64,000 nucleotides of DNA, taken from Metapseudomonas resinovorans DSM 21078 (GTDB taxonomy: Bacteria; Pseudomonadota; Gammaproteobacteria; Pseudomonadales; Pseudomonadaceae). This document shows positions 36,801 through 43,096 of the stretch, piece after piece (the stretch's first letter is position 1; every line of letters begins with the position of its first letter). The notes below the pieces were generated by a model. The model searched no databases. It was not told the DNA's origin and saw only the letters and a program-made list of their open reading frames with translations. A program made the translations under genes and the position numbers. Location of the stretch: positions 434,001 through 498,000 of the forward strand of contig NZ_AUIE01000001.1 of NCBI RefSeq assembly GCF_000423545.1, in the 5' to 3' direction.

Positions 36801-39669
36801 GGTCACCCTGACTGCAACCAACGGCCTGATTTCCTTGAGCGGTATCAGTGGTCTCAGCTTCAGCAACGGCGACGGTACCGCCGACGGCAGCATGACCTTC
36901 ACCGGCACATTGGCGGATATCAACAACGCCCTGAACGGCCTGACCTTCAGCCCAACCACCGGCTACAACGGGCCGGCCAGTATCCAGATCAGCACCAGCG
37001 ACCTGGGGGGCACAGGCAGCGGCGGGGCCCAGACCGACACCGACACCCTCGCCATCACCGTCAACCCGATCAACCCGGTGATCACCGACATCGGCGTCAG
37101 CAACCCGGATGGCGGCTACAAGGTGGGCGACGTCATCACCATCACCGTCACCTTTGATCAGGCGGTGATCGTGGACACGTCCGGCGGCGTGCCCACGCTG
37201 CTGCTGGAAACCGGCCTGCTGGACCGCACTGTCACCTACGTTTCCGGCTCGGGCAGCAACACCCTGAGCTTCAGCTACACCGTGCAGGCGGGTGACCTCA
37301 GCGCCGACCTGGATTACCAGTCCAGCGGTGCCCTGGCGCTCAACGGTGGCAGCATCCGCAATGCCGGCAACGCCAGCGCCATCCTGACGCTGCCGACCAC
37401 TGGCGGCGCCGACTCCATCGCCGGGCAGCACGGCATCGTCATCGACGGTGTGGTGCCGCAAGTCACCGGCGTCAACGTGCCGGCCAATGGCACCTACGTG
37501 GCCGGGCAGAACCTGGACTTCACCGTCAACCTCAGCGAAGCGGTGACCGTCGACACCACTGGCGGCACGCCGCGCATCGCCATCACCCTGGACGGCGGCG
37601 GCACTGTGTTCGCCGACTACCTGAGCGGTTCCGGCACCACGGCGCTGGTGTTCCGCCTGACCGTCGCCAGCGGCCAGCTCGATACCAATGGCATCAGCGT
37701 CGGCGGCACCATCCAGGCCAACGGCGGCACCCTGCGCGATGGCGTGGGTAACGACGCCAACACCAGCCTCAACAATGTCGCCAGCACCACGGGTGTGCGG
37801 GTGGATGCCGTGGTGCCGGTGGTGGGTAGCGTCAGCGTGCCGGTGGGCATCCCCTACAACGCCGGCGATACCCTGACCTTCGTGGTCAACGCCAGCGAAG
37901 CGGTGATCGTCAATGGCGTCCCGCGCTTGTCCCTGGATATCGGTGGTACCACGGTCTTCGCCAACTACGTGGCCGGTTCCGGTACCAGCACCCTGGTGTT
38001 CCAGTACACCATCCAGGCGGGCGACAACGACGCCAACGGCATCGCCGTGACCGGTCTCGCCAGCAATGGCGGCAGCCTGCTGGACGCCGCTGGCAACGCC
38101 ATGACGCTGACGCTGAGCAGCGTTGGCGACACCAGTGGCGTGATCGTCGACACCGTCGCGCCCAACCCGAGCGGCATCGTCAGCGTCGATCCGTCGCCGA
38201 CCAATGCCGGCAGCGTGCGCTACACCGTGACCTTCAGCGAAGACGTCAGCGGTGTGGACCTCGGCGACTTCACCCTGGTGACCACAGGCAGCGCAGGCGG
38301 CAGCCTCACCGGCCTGGTGCAAATCGACGCCCGCACCTATCAGCTCACTGTCAGCGGCGTGAGCGGCACCGGTACCCTGGGGCTCAACCTCAACGGTTCC
38401 GGTACCGGCATCGTCGACGTTGCCGGCAACGCCCTCAGCGGCGGCCTTACCGGCGCGGTGTACAGCGTCGACCGCGATGTGCCCACCGTCACCGGCGTCA
38501 GCGTGCCGGTCGGCGTGCACTACAACGCCGGCGACACCCTGACCTTCGTGGTCAACGCCAGTGAAGCGGTCATCGTCAACGGCGTACCGCGCCTGGCCAT
38601 CGACATGGGCGGCACCACGGTGTTCGCCGATTACGTGGCGGGCTCGGGCAGCAGCACACTGGTGTTCCAGTACACCGTCCGCGCGGGCGACAACGATGCC
38701 AACGGCATCGCTGTCACGGGCTTGGTGGCCAATGACGCGACCCTGCGGGATGCCATCGGCAACTCGATGAACCTGGCGCTGAACGGCGTCGGCAACACCA
38801 GCGGTGTGATCGTCGATACCACGGCGCCGAATGCCAGCGCGACAGTCACGCCGCTGCCCACACCCGGCAGCGTGCAGTACACCGTGACCTTCGACGAGAA
38901 CGTCAGCGGCATCGACCTCGGCGACTTCAACCTGGTGACCACCGGCAATGTCACCGGCACCCTGCAATCGCTGGTGCAGGTGGATAGCCGTACTTTCCTG
39001 GTCACCGTCAGCAACGTGGCAGGTGCCGGCACGCTCAGCCTCGGCCTGAACGCCACCGGTACGCTGATCACCGATACCGCAGGCAACGCCATGCTCAGCG
39101 GGCTGCCGGCGCAGACCTATAGCGTTCCGCAGAGCGATGGCGATCCGGAGTTCCGTCACAACCCGCCGGTCATCGTGCCGCCGGAGCCGACGGTGCCGGT
39201 GGATACGGTACTGCCGAATCCGCCACCGCCGCCGTTCACCTCGCCGCTCATTCCGCCGCCGCTGTTCGAGCAGCCGACGCTGGGCAGCGGCATTCCGACC
39301 CTGGGCAATATCTTCATCAACCAGGGGGCCCTGGCGCCCAGCTTCATCGCCCAGGTATTCGGCAGCAGCGACGGCTTCGGCGATGGCTCCGGTTCGGGCT
39401 TCCTCGGCTTTGGCGGGGGCGATGGTGGTGTGTTCGGCAGCAGCAGCCTGTCGAGCTTCTTCGACAAGGATGTGCCGCAGGACTCCGAAGAAATGAAGCT
39501 GTTCGACGGTAAGCAATGGAAGGGCGGCTCCGGGGGGAGCGGCCAGGGCATCTTCGGGGCGCCCTCGCTTGGCCAGCAGTTGCAGGACATCAAGGACAAC
39601 GAGCAGCGTCAGGTCAGGGAGCTGGCCATGGCACTGGGACAGATCCAGGTGGATCGCCCGCAGGCTTAA
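27832..39669 (+). CDS. Giant repeat adhesin with LEPR motif and DUF4347 domain
   Basis: A 3945-residue protein starting at ATG 27832 with GAGG six bases ahead. There is no classical signal peptide; LEPRMMFDA at residues 26-34 is the short N-terminal motif seen in many large secreted proteins of this kind. DUF4347 follows at about 78-235, with His134 in HLISHGG and Cys177 in LLIYGCDVG; Cys177 is the only cysteine I see. Then come a lamin-tail-like segment (about 242-470), Ig-like repeats, autotransporter-type beta repeats (about 955-1340), three tandem Ig-like units (about 1660-1965), a right-handed beta-helix part (about 2085-2480), cadherin-like repeats, two near-identical late units, and a Pro-rich then Gly/Phe-rich C-terminus. 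It is a likely surface adhesin, exported with neighbouring adaptor and TolC genes. The route is inferred. Confidence 0.85.
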   Translation: MAFWKRDKTGSQPSSFANRASLIQALEPRMMFDASVPVVADQGAQAVEAASVKDTASSHDAATLETTATAESSSPSSRHEVVFVDGNVADLQQLTNQLAGKEVVVLDPSRDGLQQMADYLKGRSEIDAIHLISHGGEGSIQAGSSRLTLDNIDSAQAKLESIGASLSVDGDLLIYGCDVGKGQGGSALLAKVADYTDADVSASTDWSGDASKGADWVLEASTGSIETASVLDGVSYDHVLNTLNAGDIVVLGWSALNDTITFATLVDIPAGTQIKISDRGWDQSTGAFVNNSTGDGVVVWTTSSTVSAGSVFNLYLGGSDAPTTLTNVTAAADLSSDITKTGYTVADPILINGDGVFIYQDFDANPYFIFGMNNSAGTLDANNWNTSIAILLRDSMLPDGTGSQNALTNGANAVGLPGGALDNIQYTGPTGAADRATWLARVTNAANWAGDNTGVATTSVGSSVTLGAVPALVSATFGDSTLSAGETTQVTFVFNTGVIGFTTADITAPNGVVSGLGSTDGGVTWTGTFTPSAGVSDPTNAITVNLAGVLSVAGSLPGSGTADSANYVVDTVLPTVTSVTSSTVNGTYKTGDVISIQVSFNEAVTVTGTPQLTLETGAIDRVINYSSGSGSNTLTFNYTVQAGETNADLDYLSTGALALNGGTIRDAATNNATLTLASPGAAGSLGANKNIVIDSAPSIGNVNGESVDWAGVGNTVTLDSDNNAVISDTEKGALNGGNGNWAGASLTVQRSGTAVTTDTFGFNTSGALFTVSGSDLQSGGQTFATFTSAGGVLTITFTSSGTTATTALINDVAQRVTYRSDTPAGDAIIQFTLSDGTSTATADVTVTSDTIYVTNTSDTATIGASDGVGLREAVAIAAADATGTQTIILGSGVAGQTITLGSGLSLGESLSFNGDSATGLIITGSTITLGGGTTTGFTNASGSVSFNSTLAGTGALAKSGAGTLTLGSTSNNGGWSGAMSVTGGTLNADTGSRLSSGNLTLDGGTLAMTVTGAAGTTTTVANAVTLGAGGGTISVGGDFGTNIADFSGVISGSGSLTKAATATLQLSGSNNYAGTTTVNAGTLSISGDGNLGSGVVVLNNIATLAVTAPTTIDNAITLNGFATVRNSGAVTLAGAISGGGNLDKFGGGTLTLTGTNSYLGSTTVSLGTLSIAGDANLGSGVVSLHSGGALTVTGATTIDNDIVLGDNISLTNTNAVTLSGVISGGSNFSKFGAGTLTLSGTNTYTGTTSVRVGTLSITGDQNLGSGAVSLFSGTTLSITGNTTIDNAIDLSGTASLATSAAATLSGVISGSGGLTKTGTGTLTLSGTNNYTGATTVSAGTLAVNGSTTSATTVASGGTLAGSGTLGGAVTIQSGGILSPGNSGAGALTINGNLGMATGSTLAVDINGTTAGTGFDQLVVTGTVDVSGATLAVNHGYAPGNGDTYTIISNDAADAVTGTFSGLAEGATTTAGGNSTVLTASYIGGTGNDFTLTAPINAAPVVGSLNGDSITFTQGSGTVLLDGGSNATVIDSDSPDFDGGNVTVSIVTNGVAGEDVLGIRNQGTGAGQIGVSGSNVTYQGTIIGSFTGGSAGADLVISLNSSADAVAVQALIRNLGYNNTNATNGIGQADRTVRITVNDGDGATSSNADVTVAVVETVAPATVSIVVADTALSAGETSTVTLSFSEAVTGLTTADFTVANGVLSNLSTSDGGITWTATLTPDSNVQDAANLITLNNTGYTDLAGNAGVGTTDSNNYAIDTQRPTATIVVADTALKAGETSTVTITFSEAVNGLTTADFTVANGTLSSLSSSNGGITWTATLTPDTDVQDAGNLITLDNTGYIDQAGNTGSGTTNSNNYAIDTQRPNATLVVADTSLIVGETTTVTITFNEAVTGLDLADFTVANGSLSNLSSTDGGTTWTATLTPSASVEDSGNLISLDNTGVIDAAGNTGIGSTDSNNYAVDTQAPLNAVPGAQVTNTVTPIVFSSGNGNALTVTEGGNLTTVVSVASGTLSATAGGGAIISNNGTGSVTISGTAAEINAALEGLVYTPAAAGGTSISIQSTDAAGNIDSDSVAVTVNNSTLLVTSNLDSGDDQTVSSNMAADQADGGGLSIREALFWARGGDTITFDLNGALAGNQGGTIVLGGSQLDINYSNLRLDGDLNDDGVADVTLSANGASRVMQVGNSLAGVEISGLVLTQGNTGGGGAGLSIGFGSSVTLRDSVVSNSADSGLGGGGIYGSGANLTMVNSTVSGNTSNTFGGGIRVVGSGGTLTMLNSTVTGNTTTGASAHGGGLQFGGTGGLTIINSTFSGNAVLGAGSLGGGIRVTSGTSFIYNTTVVGNAASGSGGGIHANGTDTLVNTVVAGNTSGAGAAAAVGGSPLATGGIADDVASTVETATNSYFGSNVGITTASGVLNNQGTANLLLGNLANNGGSVQTHKPQAGSALLDAGSNAGLPLDTYDLDDDGNTTEVLPIDAIGNVRATGSAVDIGAVEANAPPVLGNVNGGGSYTEGGAAIVIDADARVSDADLDLLNGGSGNYDGASLVVVRNGGANASDLFGFLDGNGITLVGSSLVKNGQVIGSFDTSTSGQLTLTFTDANGQIPTTADVNHILQQLTYANSSNDPVASVALSWTFADELGATAFGSTLVNLVAVNNAPTATATGGNPTYTENGAAVDLFSGISIGTVEAGQSITGLTLTVSNLANGASEILSIDGTDVLLVNGASGTTASNGIGYSVSLVGGTATITLTHAGLSTASAQGVIDGMTYRNSSEAPAAGSRVVTLTSIRDSGGTSNGGVDTSSLAIAATVNVVAVNDAPVITAPGSIGVTEDLAQALTGISFSDVDASTGSVTVTFSVASGSLGAISGSGSGVTVAGSGTGTLTLVGSISDINAFIAANGVSFTAAANATANVTLTIGIDDGGNTGTDPGNSGTGTSEASSTTVTLAVSAVNDAPVNSLPVGQGVNQDANLVFSAGNGNLISISDVDVGGGTLQVTLTATNGLISLSGISGLSFSNGDGTADGSMTFTGTLADINNALNGLTFSPTTGYNGPASIQISTSDLGGTGSGGAQTDTDTLAITVNPINPVITDIGVSNPDGGYKVGDVITITVTFDQAVIVDTSGGVPTLLLETGLLDRTVTYVSGSGSNTLSFSYTVQAGDLSADLDYQSSGALALNGGSIRNAGNASAILTLPTTGGADSIAGQHGIVIDGVVPQVTGVNVPANGTYVAGQNLDFTVNLSEAVTVDTTGGTPRIAITLDGGGTVFADYLSGSGTTALVFRLTVASGQLDTNGISVGGTIQANGGTLRDGVGNDANTSLNNVASTTGVRVDAVVPVVGSVSVPVGIPYNAGDTLTFVVNASEAVIVNGVPRLSLDIGGTTVFANYVAGSGTSTLVFQYTIQAGDNDANGIAVTGLASNGGSLLDAAGNAMTLTLSSVGDTSGVIVDTVAPNPSGIVSVDPSPTNAGSVRYTVTFSEDVSGVDLGDFTLVTTGSAGGSLTGLVQIDARTYQLTVSGVSGTGTLGLNLNGSGTGIVDVAGNALSGGLTGAVYSVDRDVPTVTGVSVPVGVHYNAGDTLTFVVNASEAVIVNGVPRLAIDMGGTTVFADYVAGSGSSTLVFQYTVRAGDNDANGIAVTGLVANDATLRDAIGNSMNLALNGVGNTSGVIVDTTAPNASATVTPLPTPGSVQYTVTFDENVSGIDLGDFNLVTTGNVTGTLQSLVQVDSRTFLVTVSNVAGAGTLSLGLNATGTLITDTAGNAMLSGLPAQTYSVPQSDGDPEFRHNPPVIVPPEPTVPVDTVLPNPPPPPFTSPLIPPPLFEQPTLGSGIPTLGNIFINQGALAPSFIAQVFGSSDGFGDGSGSGFLGFGGGDGGVFGSSSLSSFFDKDVPQDSEEMKLFDGKQWKGGSGGSGQGIFGAPSLGQQLQDIKDNEQRQVRELAMALGQIQVDRPQA
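32806..33726 (+). repeat. Three tandem Ig-like units inside the adhesin gene
   Basis: Three units of about 306 bases (starts near 32806, 33115 and 33421) each encode ADT-x-L-x-x-GETSTVT, TTADFTVANG and TWTATLTPD. They read as tandem bacterial Ig-like domains. Nucleotide similarity is high, so copy number could vary by recombination or assembly collapse. Confidence 0.8.
37831..38164 (+). repeat. Adhesin late repeat, copy 1
   Basis: A 334-base unit repeated 666 bases downstream. Both encode NAGDTLTFVVNASEAVIVNGVP and FQYT-x-x-AGDNDANGIAVTGL, with only conservative changes, suggesting a recent duplication. Confidence 0.75.
38497..38830 (+). repeat. Adhesin late repeat, copy 2
   Basis: The second copy of the unit at 37831-38164. 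A different Ig-like unit lies between them, so the duplicated block is a pair of alternating domains. Confidence 0.75.
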
Positions 39670-39720
39670 GAACAACGAATTAGAAATCTGTAAGTGCCGT
39701 GTCTAGGGGGCGGCCCAAGG

Positions 39721-41217
39721 ATGAGCAAAGCAGCGAAGCTTTTCACCGTAAGCGTACTGGCGCTGGCGGTCACCGGTTGTGCGGTGACCAGCCAGCCCAT
39801 CGACCGTAGCGTCAGCGAACAGCGCGCCCGCGCGGACCTGGCCACCATGTTCAAGGACCAGGAACCCCTCAGCGGGCCCCTGACCTTGCATGAGGCCATG
39901 GCCCGTGCGGTGAAGTACAACCTGGAGGCACGCCTCAAGGTGATGGAGGAAGCCCTGGCCAAGCGCCAGGTCGATCTGGCCAGCTTCGACATGCTGCCGC
40001 GCATGGCCATGGAAGCGGGCTACGCCGGGCGCAGCAACGTCAGCGCCTCCAGCAGCCAGAGCGTGCTGACCAACACCCAGTCGCTGGAACCTTCCACCTC
40101 CCAGGACCGTGACCGTGGCGTGGCGGACCTGACCATGGTGTGGAACGTCCTAGACTTCGGCGTCAGCTACGTCAGCGCCAAGCAGCAGGCCGACCAGCGC
40201 CTGATCGTCCAGGAACGTCGCCGCAAGGTGGTCCACACCATCATCCAGGACGTGCGCTCGGCCTACTGGCGTGCCGTGGCGGCCGACCGCCTGCTGAAGC
40301 AGATCGACAGCCTGATGGCGCGCGTCGATGAGGCTCGCTCCAGCAGCCAGCGCATGAGCTCGGAGCGCATTGGCGACCCGGTGCAGGCCATGAGCTACCA
40401 GCGAGCGTTGATCGAGGCCACCCGCCAGTTGGAAGAGCAGCGCCGCGCGCTATCCCTGGCCAAGACCGAACTGGCCGCGCTGATCAACCTCCCGCTGAAC
40501 ACCGACTTCACCCTGGCCGCCACAGACGATTACCAGGTGCCGGAACTCAAGGTGGACATGAACCGCCTGGAAGAAGAAGCCCTGGCCAGCCGCCCGGAAC
40601 TGCGCGAGCAGGACTACCAGGCGCGCATCAGCGCTGCCGAGACCCGCAAGGCCATGCTGCGCCTGTTGCCGGGCCTGGAGTTCTCCGCTGGCGGCCATTA
40701 CGACAGCAACTCCTTCCTGGTGAACCAGAGCTGGGCCGACTACGGCGTGAAGGTTACCTGGAACCTGTTCAACGTCCTCTCCGGTCCGGCCGCCATCGAC
40801 GTCGCCAGGGCTGGCGAGTCCGTCGCCGCTGCCCGTCGCCAGGCCATGTCCATGGCCGTGCTCGCGCAGCTCTACGTGGCGAACGCCAACTTCCACGAGG
40901 CGCAGCGACAGTTCCAGACCAGCGAAGAACTGGCCAAGCTGGACGGACAGATCGCCGAACAGCTGCGCAACCGCTACAAGACCCAGAGCATCGGCGAGCT
41001 GGACCTGATCCAGGGTGAGCTGAACACCCTGCAGGCGCAGCTCAAGCGAGACCTGTCTTACGCCGAACTGCGCAACGCCTACGCCCAACTGTTCGTCAGC
41101 GCAGGCGTAGACCCGCTGCCCGAGACGCTCCCGGACGACAAGCTCGCCACCATCGCCAATGCGCTGGAGAGCGGCGAGTCGCGCTGGGAGAGCGGGGATA
41201 TCAGTACAGCCAAGTAG
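39721..41217 (+). CDS. TolC-family outer membrane lipoprotein
   Basis: About 498 residues from ATG 39721. The N-terminal signal ends in a lipobox (LALAVTGC), so the protein is acylated, as in OprM-type channels. The body shows the repeated TolC pattern: LTLHEAMARAVKYNLEARLKVMEEALAKRQVDLA in the first half and LEEEALASRPELREQDYQARIS in the second, each starting a long helix pair. It follows the giant adhesin by 51 bases. It would provide the outer-membrane exit for the adaptors encoded at 20077-24265. A hairpin follows the stop. Confidence 0.88.
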   Translation: MSKAAKLFTVSVLALAVTGCAVTSQPIDRSVSEQRARADLATMFKDQEPLSGPLTLHEAMARAVKYNLEARLKVMEEALAKRQVDLASFDMLPRMAMEAGYAGRSNVSASSSQSVLTNTQSLEPSTSQDRDRGVADLTMVWNVLDFGVSYVSAKQQADQRLIVQERRRKVVHTIIQDVRSAYWRAVAADRLLKQIDSLMARVDEARSSSQRMSSERIGDPVQAMSYQRALIEATRQLEEQRRALSLAKTELAALINLPLNTDFTLAATDDYQVPELKVDMNRLEEEALASRPELREQDYQARISAAETRKAMLRLLPGLEFSAGGHYDSNSFLVNQSWADYGVKVTWNLFNVLSGPAAIDVARAGESVAAARRQAMSMAVLAQLYVANANFHEAQRQFQTSEELAKLDGQIAEQLRNRYKTQSIGELDLIQGELNTLQAQLKRDLSYAELRNAYAQLFVSAGVDPLPETLPDDKLATIANALESGESRWESGDISTAK

Positions 41218-41235
41218 ATACTGTGTAGAGCGACG

Positions 41236-41272
41236 CGAAACCCAACACAGGTGATGGAGCTGTTGGGTTTCG
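41236..41272. terminator. Inverted repeat between convergent genes
   Basis: CGAAACCCAACA and TGTTGGGTTTCG form perfect 12-bp arms with a 13-base loop. It lies between the TolC gene and the convergent cytochrome gene and belongs to the dispersed AGCGAAACCCA repeat family. It probably stops transcription from both sides. Confidence 0.6.
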
Positions 41273-41295
41273 CCGCGCTCAGCCCAGTCTGCGGA

Positions 41296-41907
41296 CTAAT
41301 GCGCATGACCTTCCGCATGCCCATGCCCGTGCCCTTCTTCCTCTGCCACCTCTTCCTCATGCCCTTGAGAGGTGCTTTCCCCTCCGCCATGCTGATGCCC
41401 ATCACTGCTGGCCACCAGTTGGCGATAGTCGTCTGCGTCCAGCTCCGGTAACTGCTGGAGGAACGCGACCATACCCCAGATGTGCTCGTCGCTCATGCTC
41501 TTGCCCCAGGCTGCCATACCGGTGGCCTTGATGCCGTGTTTGATCACCCAGAAAGCCGCCGCGGGGTCGCCGCCCACACCTTGCCGGCTGAGGTTCGGCG
41601 GAGCCGGGTAGAGGGCTTGGCTGAGCTCGGTATTTGCCATTCCAGGGGCCAGGTGGCAGCCGACGCACATGGCGTCGTAATTGCCTGCACCCGCGCGGAT
41701 GAGCTCTGCATTGTCCAGTGGTGGAACGGGGATGTCCCGTGCCCGGATTTCGATGGAGCGGTCTCGGGCGGCGGTAAGGAATGCATGTACCAGGGCGTGG
41801 TGCGGGTCGTCGGCAGCGACGTTCACCATGCCGGTATACACCACGCCGCTCACGCCAGCGGCGACCATAAGGCCAGCGAGGGCCAGGGTTTTTATTGTTC
41901 TTTTCAT
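41296..41907 (-). CDS. Periplasmic cytochrome c with His-rich tail
   Basis: A 203-residue protein from ATG 41907 (MKRTIKTLALAG), with an N-terminal signal or anchor helix. The haem motif is CVGCH in NYDAMCVGCHLAPGMANTELS; the axial Met is probably in GIKATGMAAWGKSMSDEHIWG. After the haem domain is a tail of about 35 residues with at least ten His and many Glu, which should bind metal. It is last in a copA-operon. A cytochrome c at this place is seen in some Pseudomonas copper loci; a role in copper redox is inferred. Confidence 0.8.
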   Translation of the reverse strand: MKRTIKTLALAGLMVAAGVSGVVYTGMVNVAADDPHHALVHAFLTAARDRSIEIRARDIPVPPLDNAELIRAGAGNYDAMCVGCHLAPGMANTELSQALYPAPPNLSRQGVGGDPAAAFWVIKHGIKATGMAAWGKSMSDEHIWGMVAFLQQLPELDADDYRQLVASSDGHQHGGGESTSQGHEEEVAEEEGHGHGHAEGHAH

Positions 41908-41917
41908 CGTCAGGGGC

Positions 41918-42823
41918 TCAGAACCAGAAGCGGATACCGGCGACGAAGCGGGCTTCGTCATTGTCTTCACCTTCTTCGCGTGCGAAGTCGGCGGTGTTGC
42001 CGTAGTTGCGGTTCCAGGTCACGCCCACGTAAGGGGCGAACTGGGGAACGATCTCGTAGCGCAGGCGCAGTCCCAGCTCGGTATTGGCCAGGCCGGAGCC
42101 GACGCCGCGCTCGTGGTCGTTGCGTCCGTAGAGGTTCACCTCCGCCAGGGGCTGCAGGATCAGCCGGTTGGTCAGCAGGATGTCGTATTCGGCCTCCAGG
42201 CGCAGTGCGCTCTGGCTGCTTTCGCCGAGGTAGGCGGTGGCCTTGGTTTCCAGGCCATACAAGGGCATGCCCTGTGCCCCGAATGCCGCCCAGGTTTGCG
42301 GCGAGCCGGGCTTGAAGTCCTGACGCACTCCGGCCACCAGCTCCCACCAGGGGCTCACGGCGCGGCCGTAGAGTGCCTGGACCTCGGCTTCCTCGGTGGT
42401 GCCGTTGCTGCGCTCGCCTTCCGAACGCAGCCACAGCCGATTGATATCGCCGCCGATCCAGCCCGAGGCGTCCCAGCTCAGCACGCTGGCATCGTCGGCG
42501 TCCTGGTACTCCAGTTGGTCCAGCAGGAAGTAGCTGTTGATCCCGCCGGCATGCATGGTGTGGGGCGGCAGGTCCGGGAAGGCTGCGGCGCGGTCGGCGT
42601 CGGTTGGCACCGGGATGGGCGCGCGACTGCCATAGCCGTCGGGCTGTTTCTGCGGGTGCTCCATGGAGCCGTGATTCATCTGGCTGTGATCCATGGCGCC
42701 GTGGTCCATCTGGCCATGCTGCACCTGGCCGTGATCCATGGTTTCGGCCGCCTGTGCACTGCCGGCCGAGCCAAGGGCCACGGCCAGGGCGAGCAGGGCA
42801 GGGCGCTTGAGGCTATCGATCAT
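41918..42823 (-). CDS. copB: Copper resistance outer-membrane protein CopB
   Basis: A 301-residue protein with a signal peptide ending near AQA-A. A Met/His/Asp-rich segment (MDHGQ[13 protein letters not shown]) at about 29-58 is a copper-binding tail. The rest is a beta-barrel: repeated aromatic strands, [24 protein letters not shown], and a final Phe ([10 protein letters not shown]). CopB of Pseudomonas syringae binds or holds copper at the outer membrane. The start overlaps the small Met/His gene by 11 bases. Confidence 0.9.
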   Translation of the reverse strand: MIDSLKRPALLALAVALGSAGSAQAAETMDHGQVQHGQMDHGAMDHSQMNHGSMEHPQKQPDGYGSRAPIPVPTDADRAAAFPDLPPHTMHAGGINSYFLLDQLEYQDADDASVLSWDASGWIGGDINRLWLRSEGERSNGTTEEAEVQALYGRAVSPWWELVAGVRQDFKPGSPQTWAAFGAQGMPLYGLETKATAYLGESSQSALRLEAEYDILLTNRLILQPLAEVNLYGRNDHERGVGSGLANTELGLRLRYEIVPQFAPYVGVTWNRNYGNTADFAREEGEDNDEARFVAGIRFWF

Positions 42824-43085
42824 CTTTGCTGTCCGCCTTGGGCTTGGCGTCTTGGGCCGGATGCATGGCGCCGTGGCCCATCTTGCTGTGATCCATGTTC
42901 TGCATCTGGGTGTGGTCCATGCCCTGCATCTGGCCGTGATCCATCTGCCCGTGATTCATCTTCTGCGTGTTGTCGACTTGGGGTTTCTGGTGGTCGTCAT
43001 TGTCGTTCTCACCGGCCCAGGCGGCCGGCGCCAGCAGGGCAAGGACCAGGGTGGCGACAGTGAGGGGCTGCATCGATTTGTTCAT
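42813..43085 (-). CDS. Small periplasmic Met/His-rich copper-binding protein
   Basis: A 90-residue protein with AGGAG seven bases before ATG 43085. A clean Sec signal ends at AAWA-GE. The mature part is nearly all repeats of MDHGQM/MDHTQM/MDHSKM type, the same motif as in CopA and CopB. It lies between copA and copB, where no separate gene is usual in the classical copABCD order. It is likely a periplasmic copper chaperone or sponge. Confidence 0.75.
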   Translation of the reverse strand: MNKSMQPLTVATLVLALLAPAAWAGENDNDDHQKPQVDNTQKMNHGQMDHGQMQGMDHTQMQNMDHSKMGHGAMHPAQDAKPKADSKDDR

Positions 43086-43096
43086 AGGTTTCTCCT

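Noticed and set aside
33433-39675. A 2080-residue open frame antisense to the giant adhesin gene
   Set aside because: It mirrors a GC-rich, repetitive gene with few T-initial codons. The adhesin frame on the plus strand has coherent domains; the antisense frame has none.
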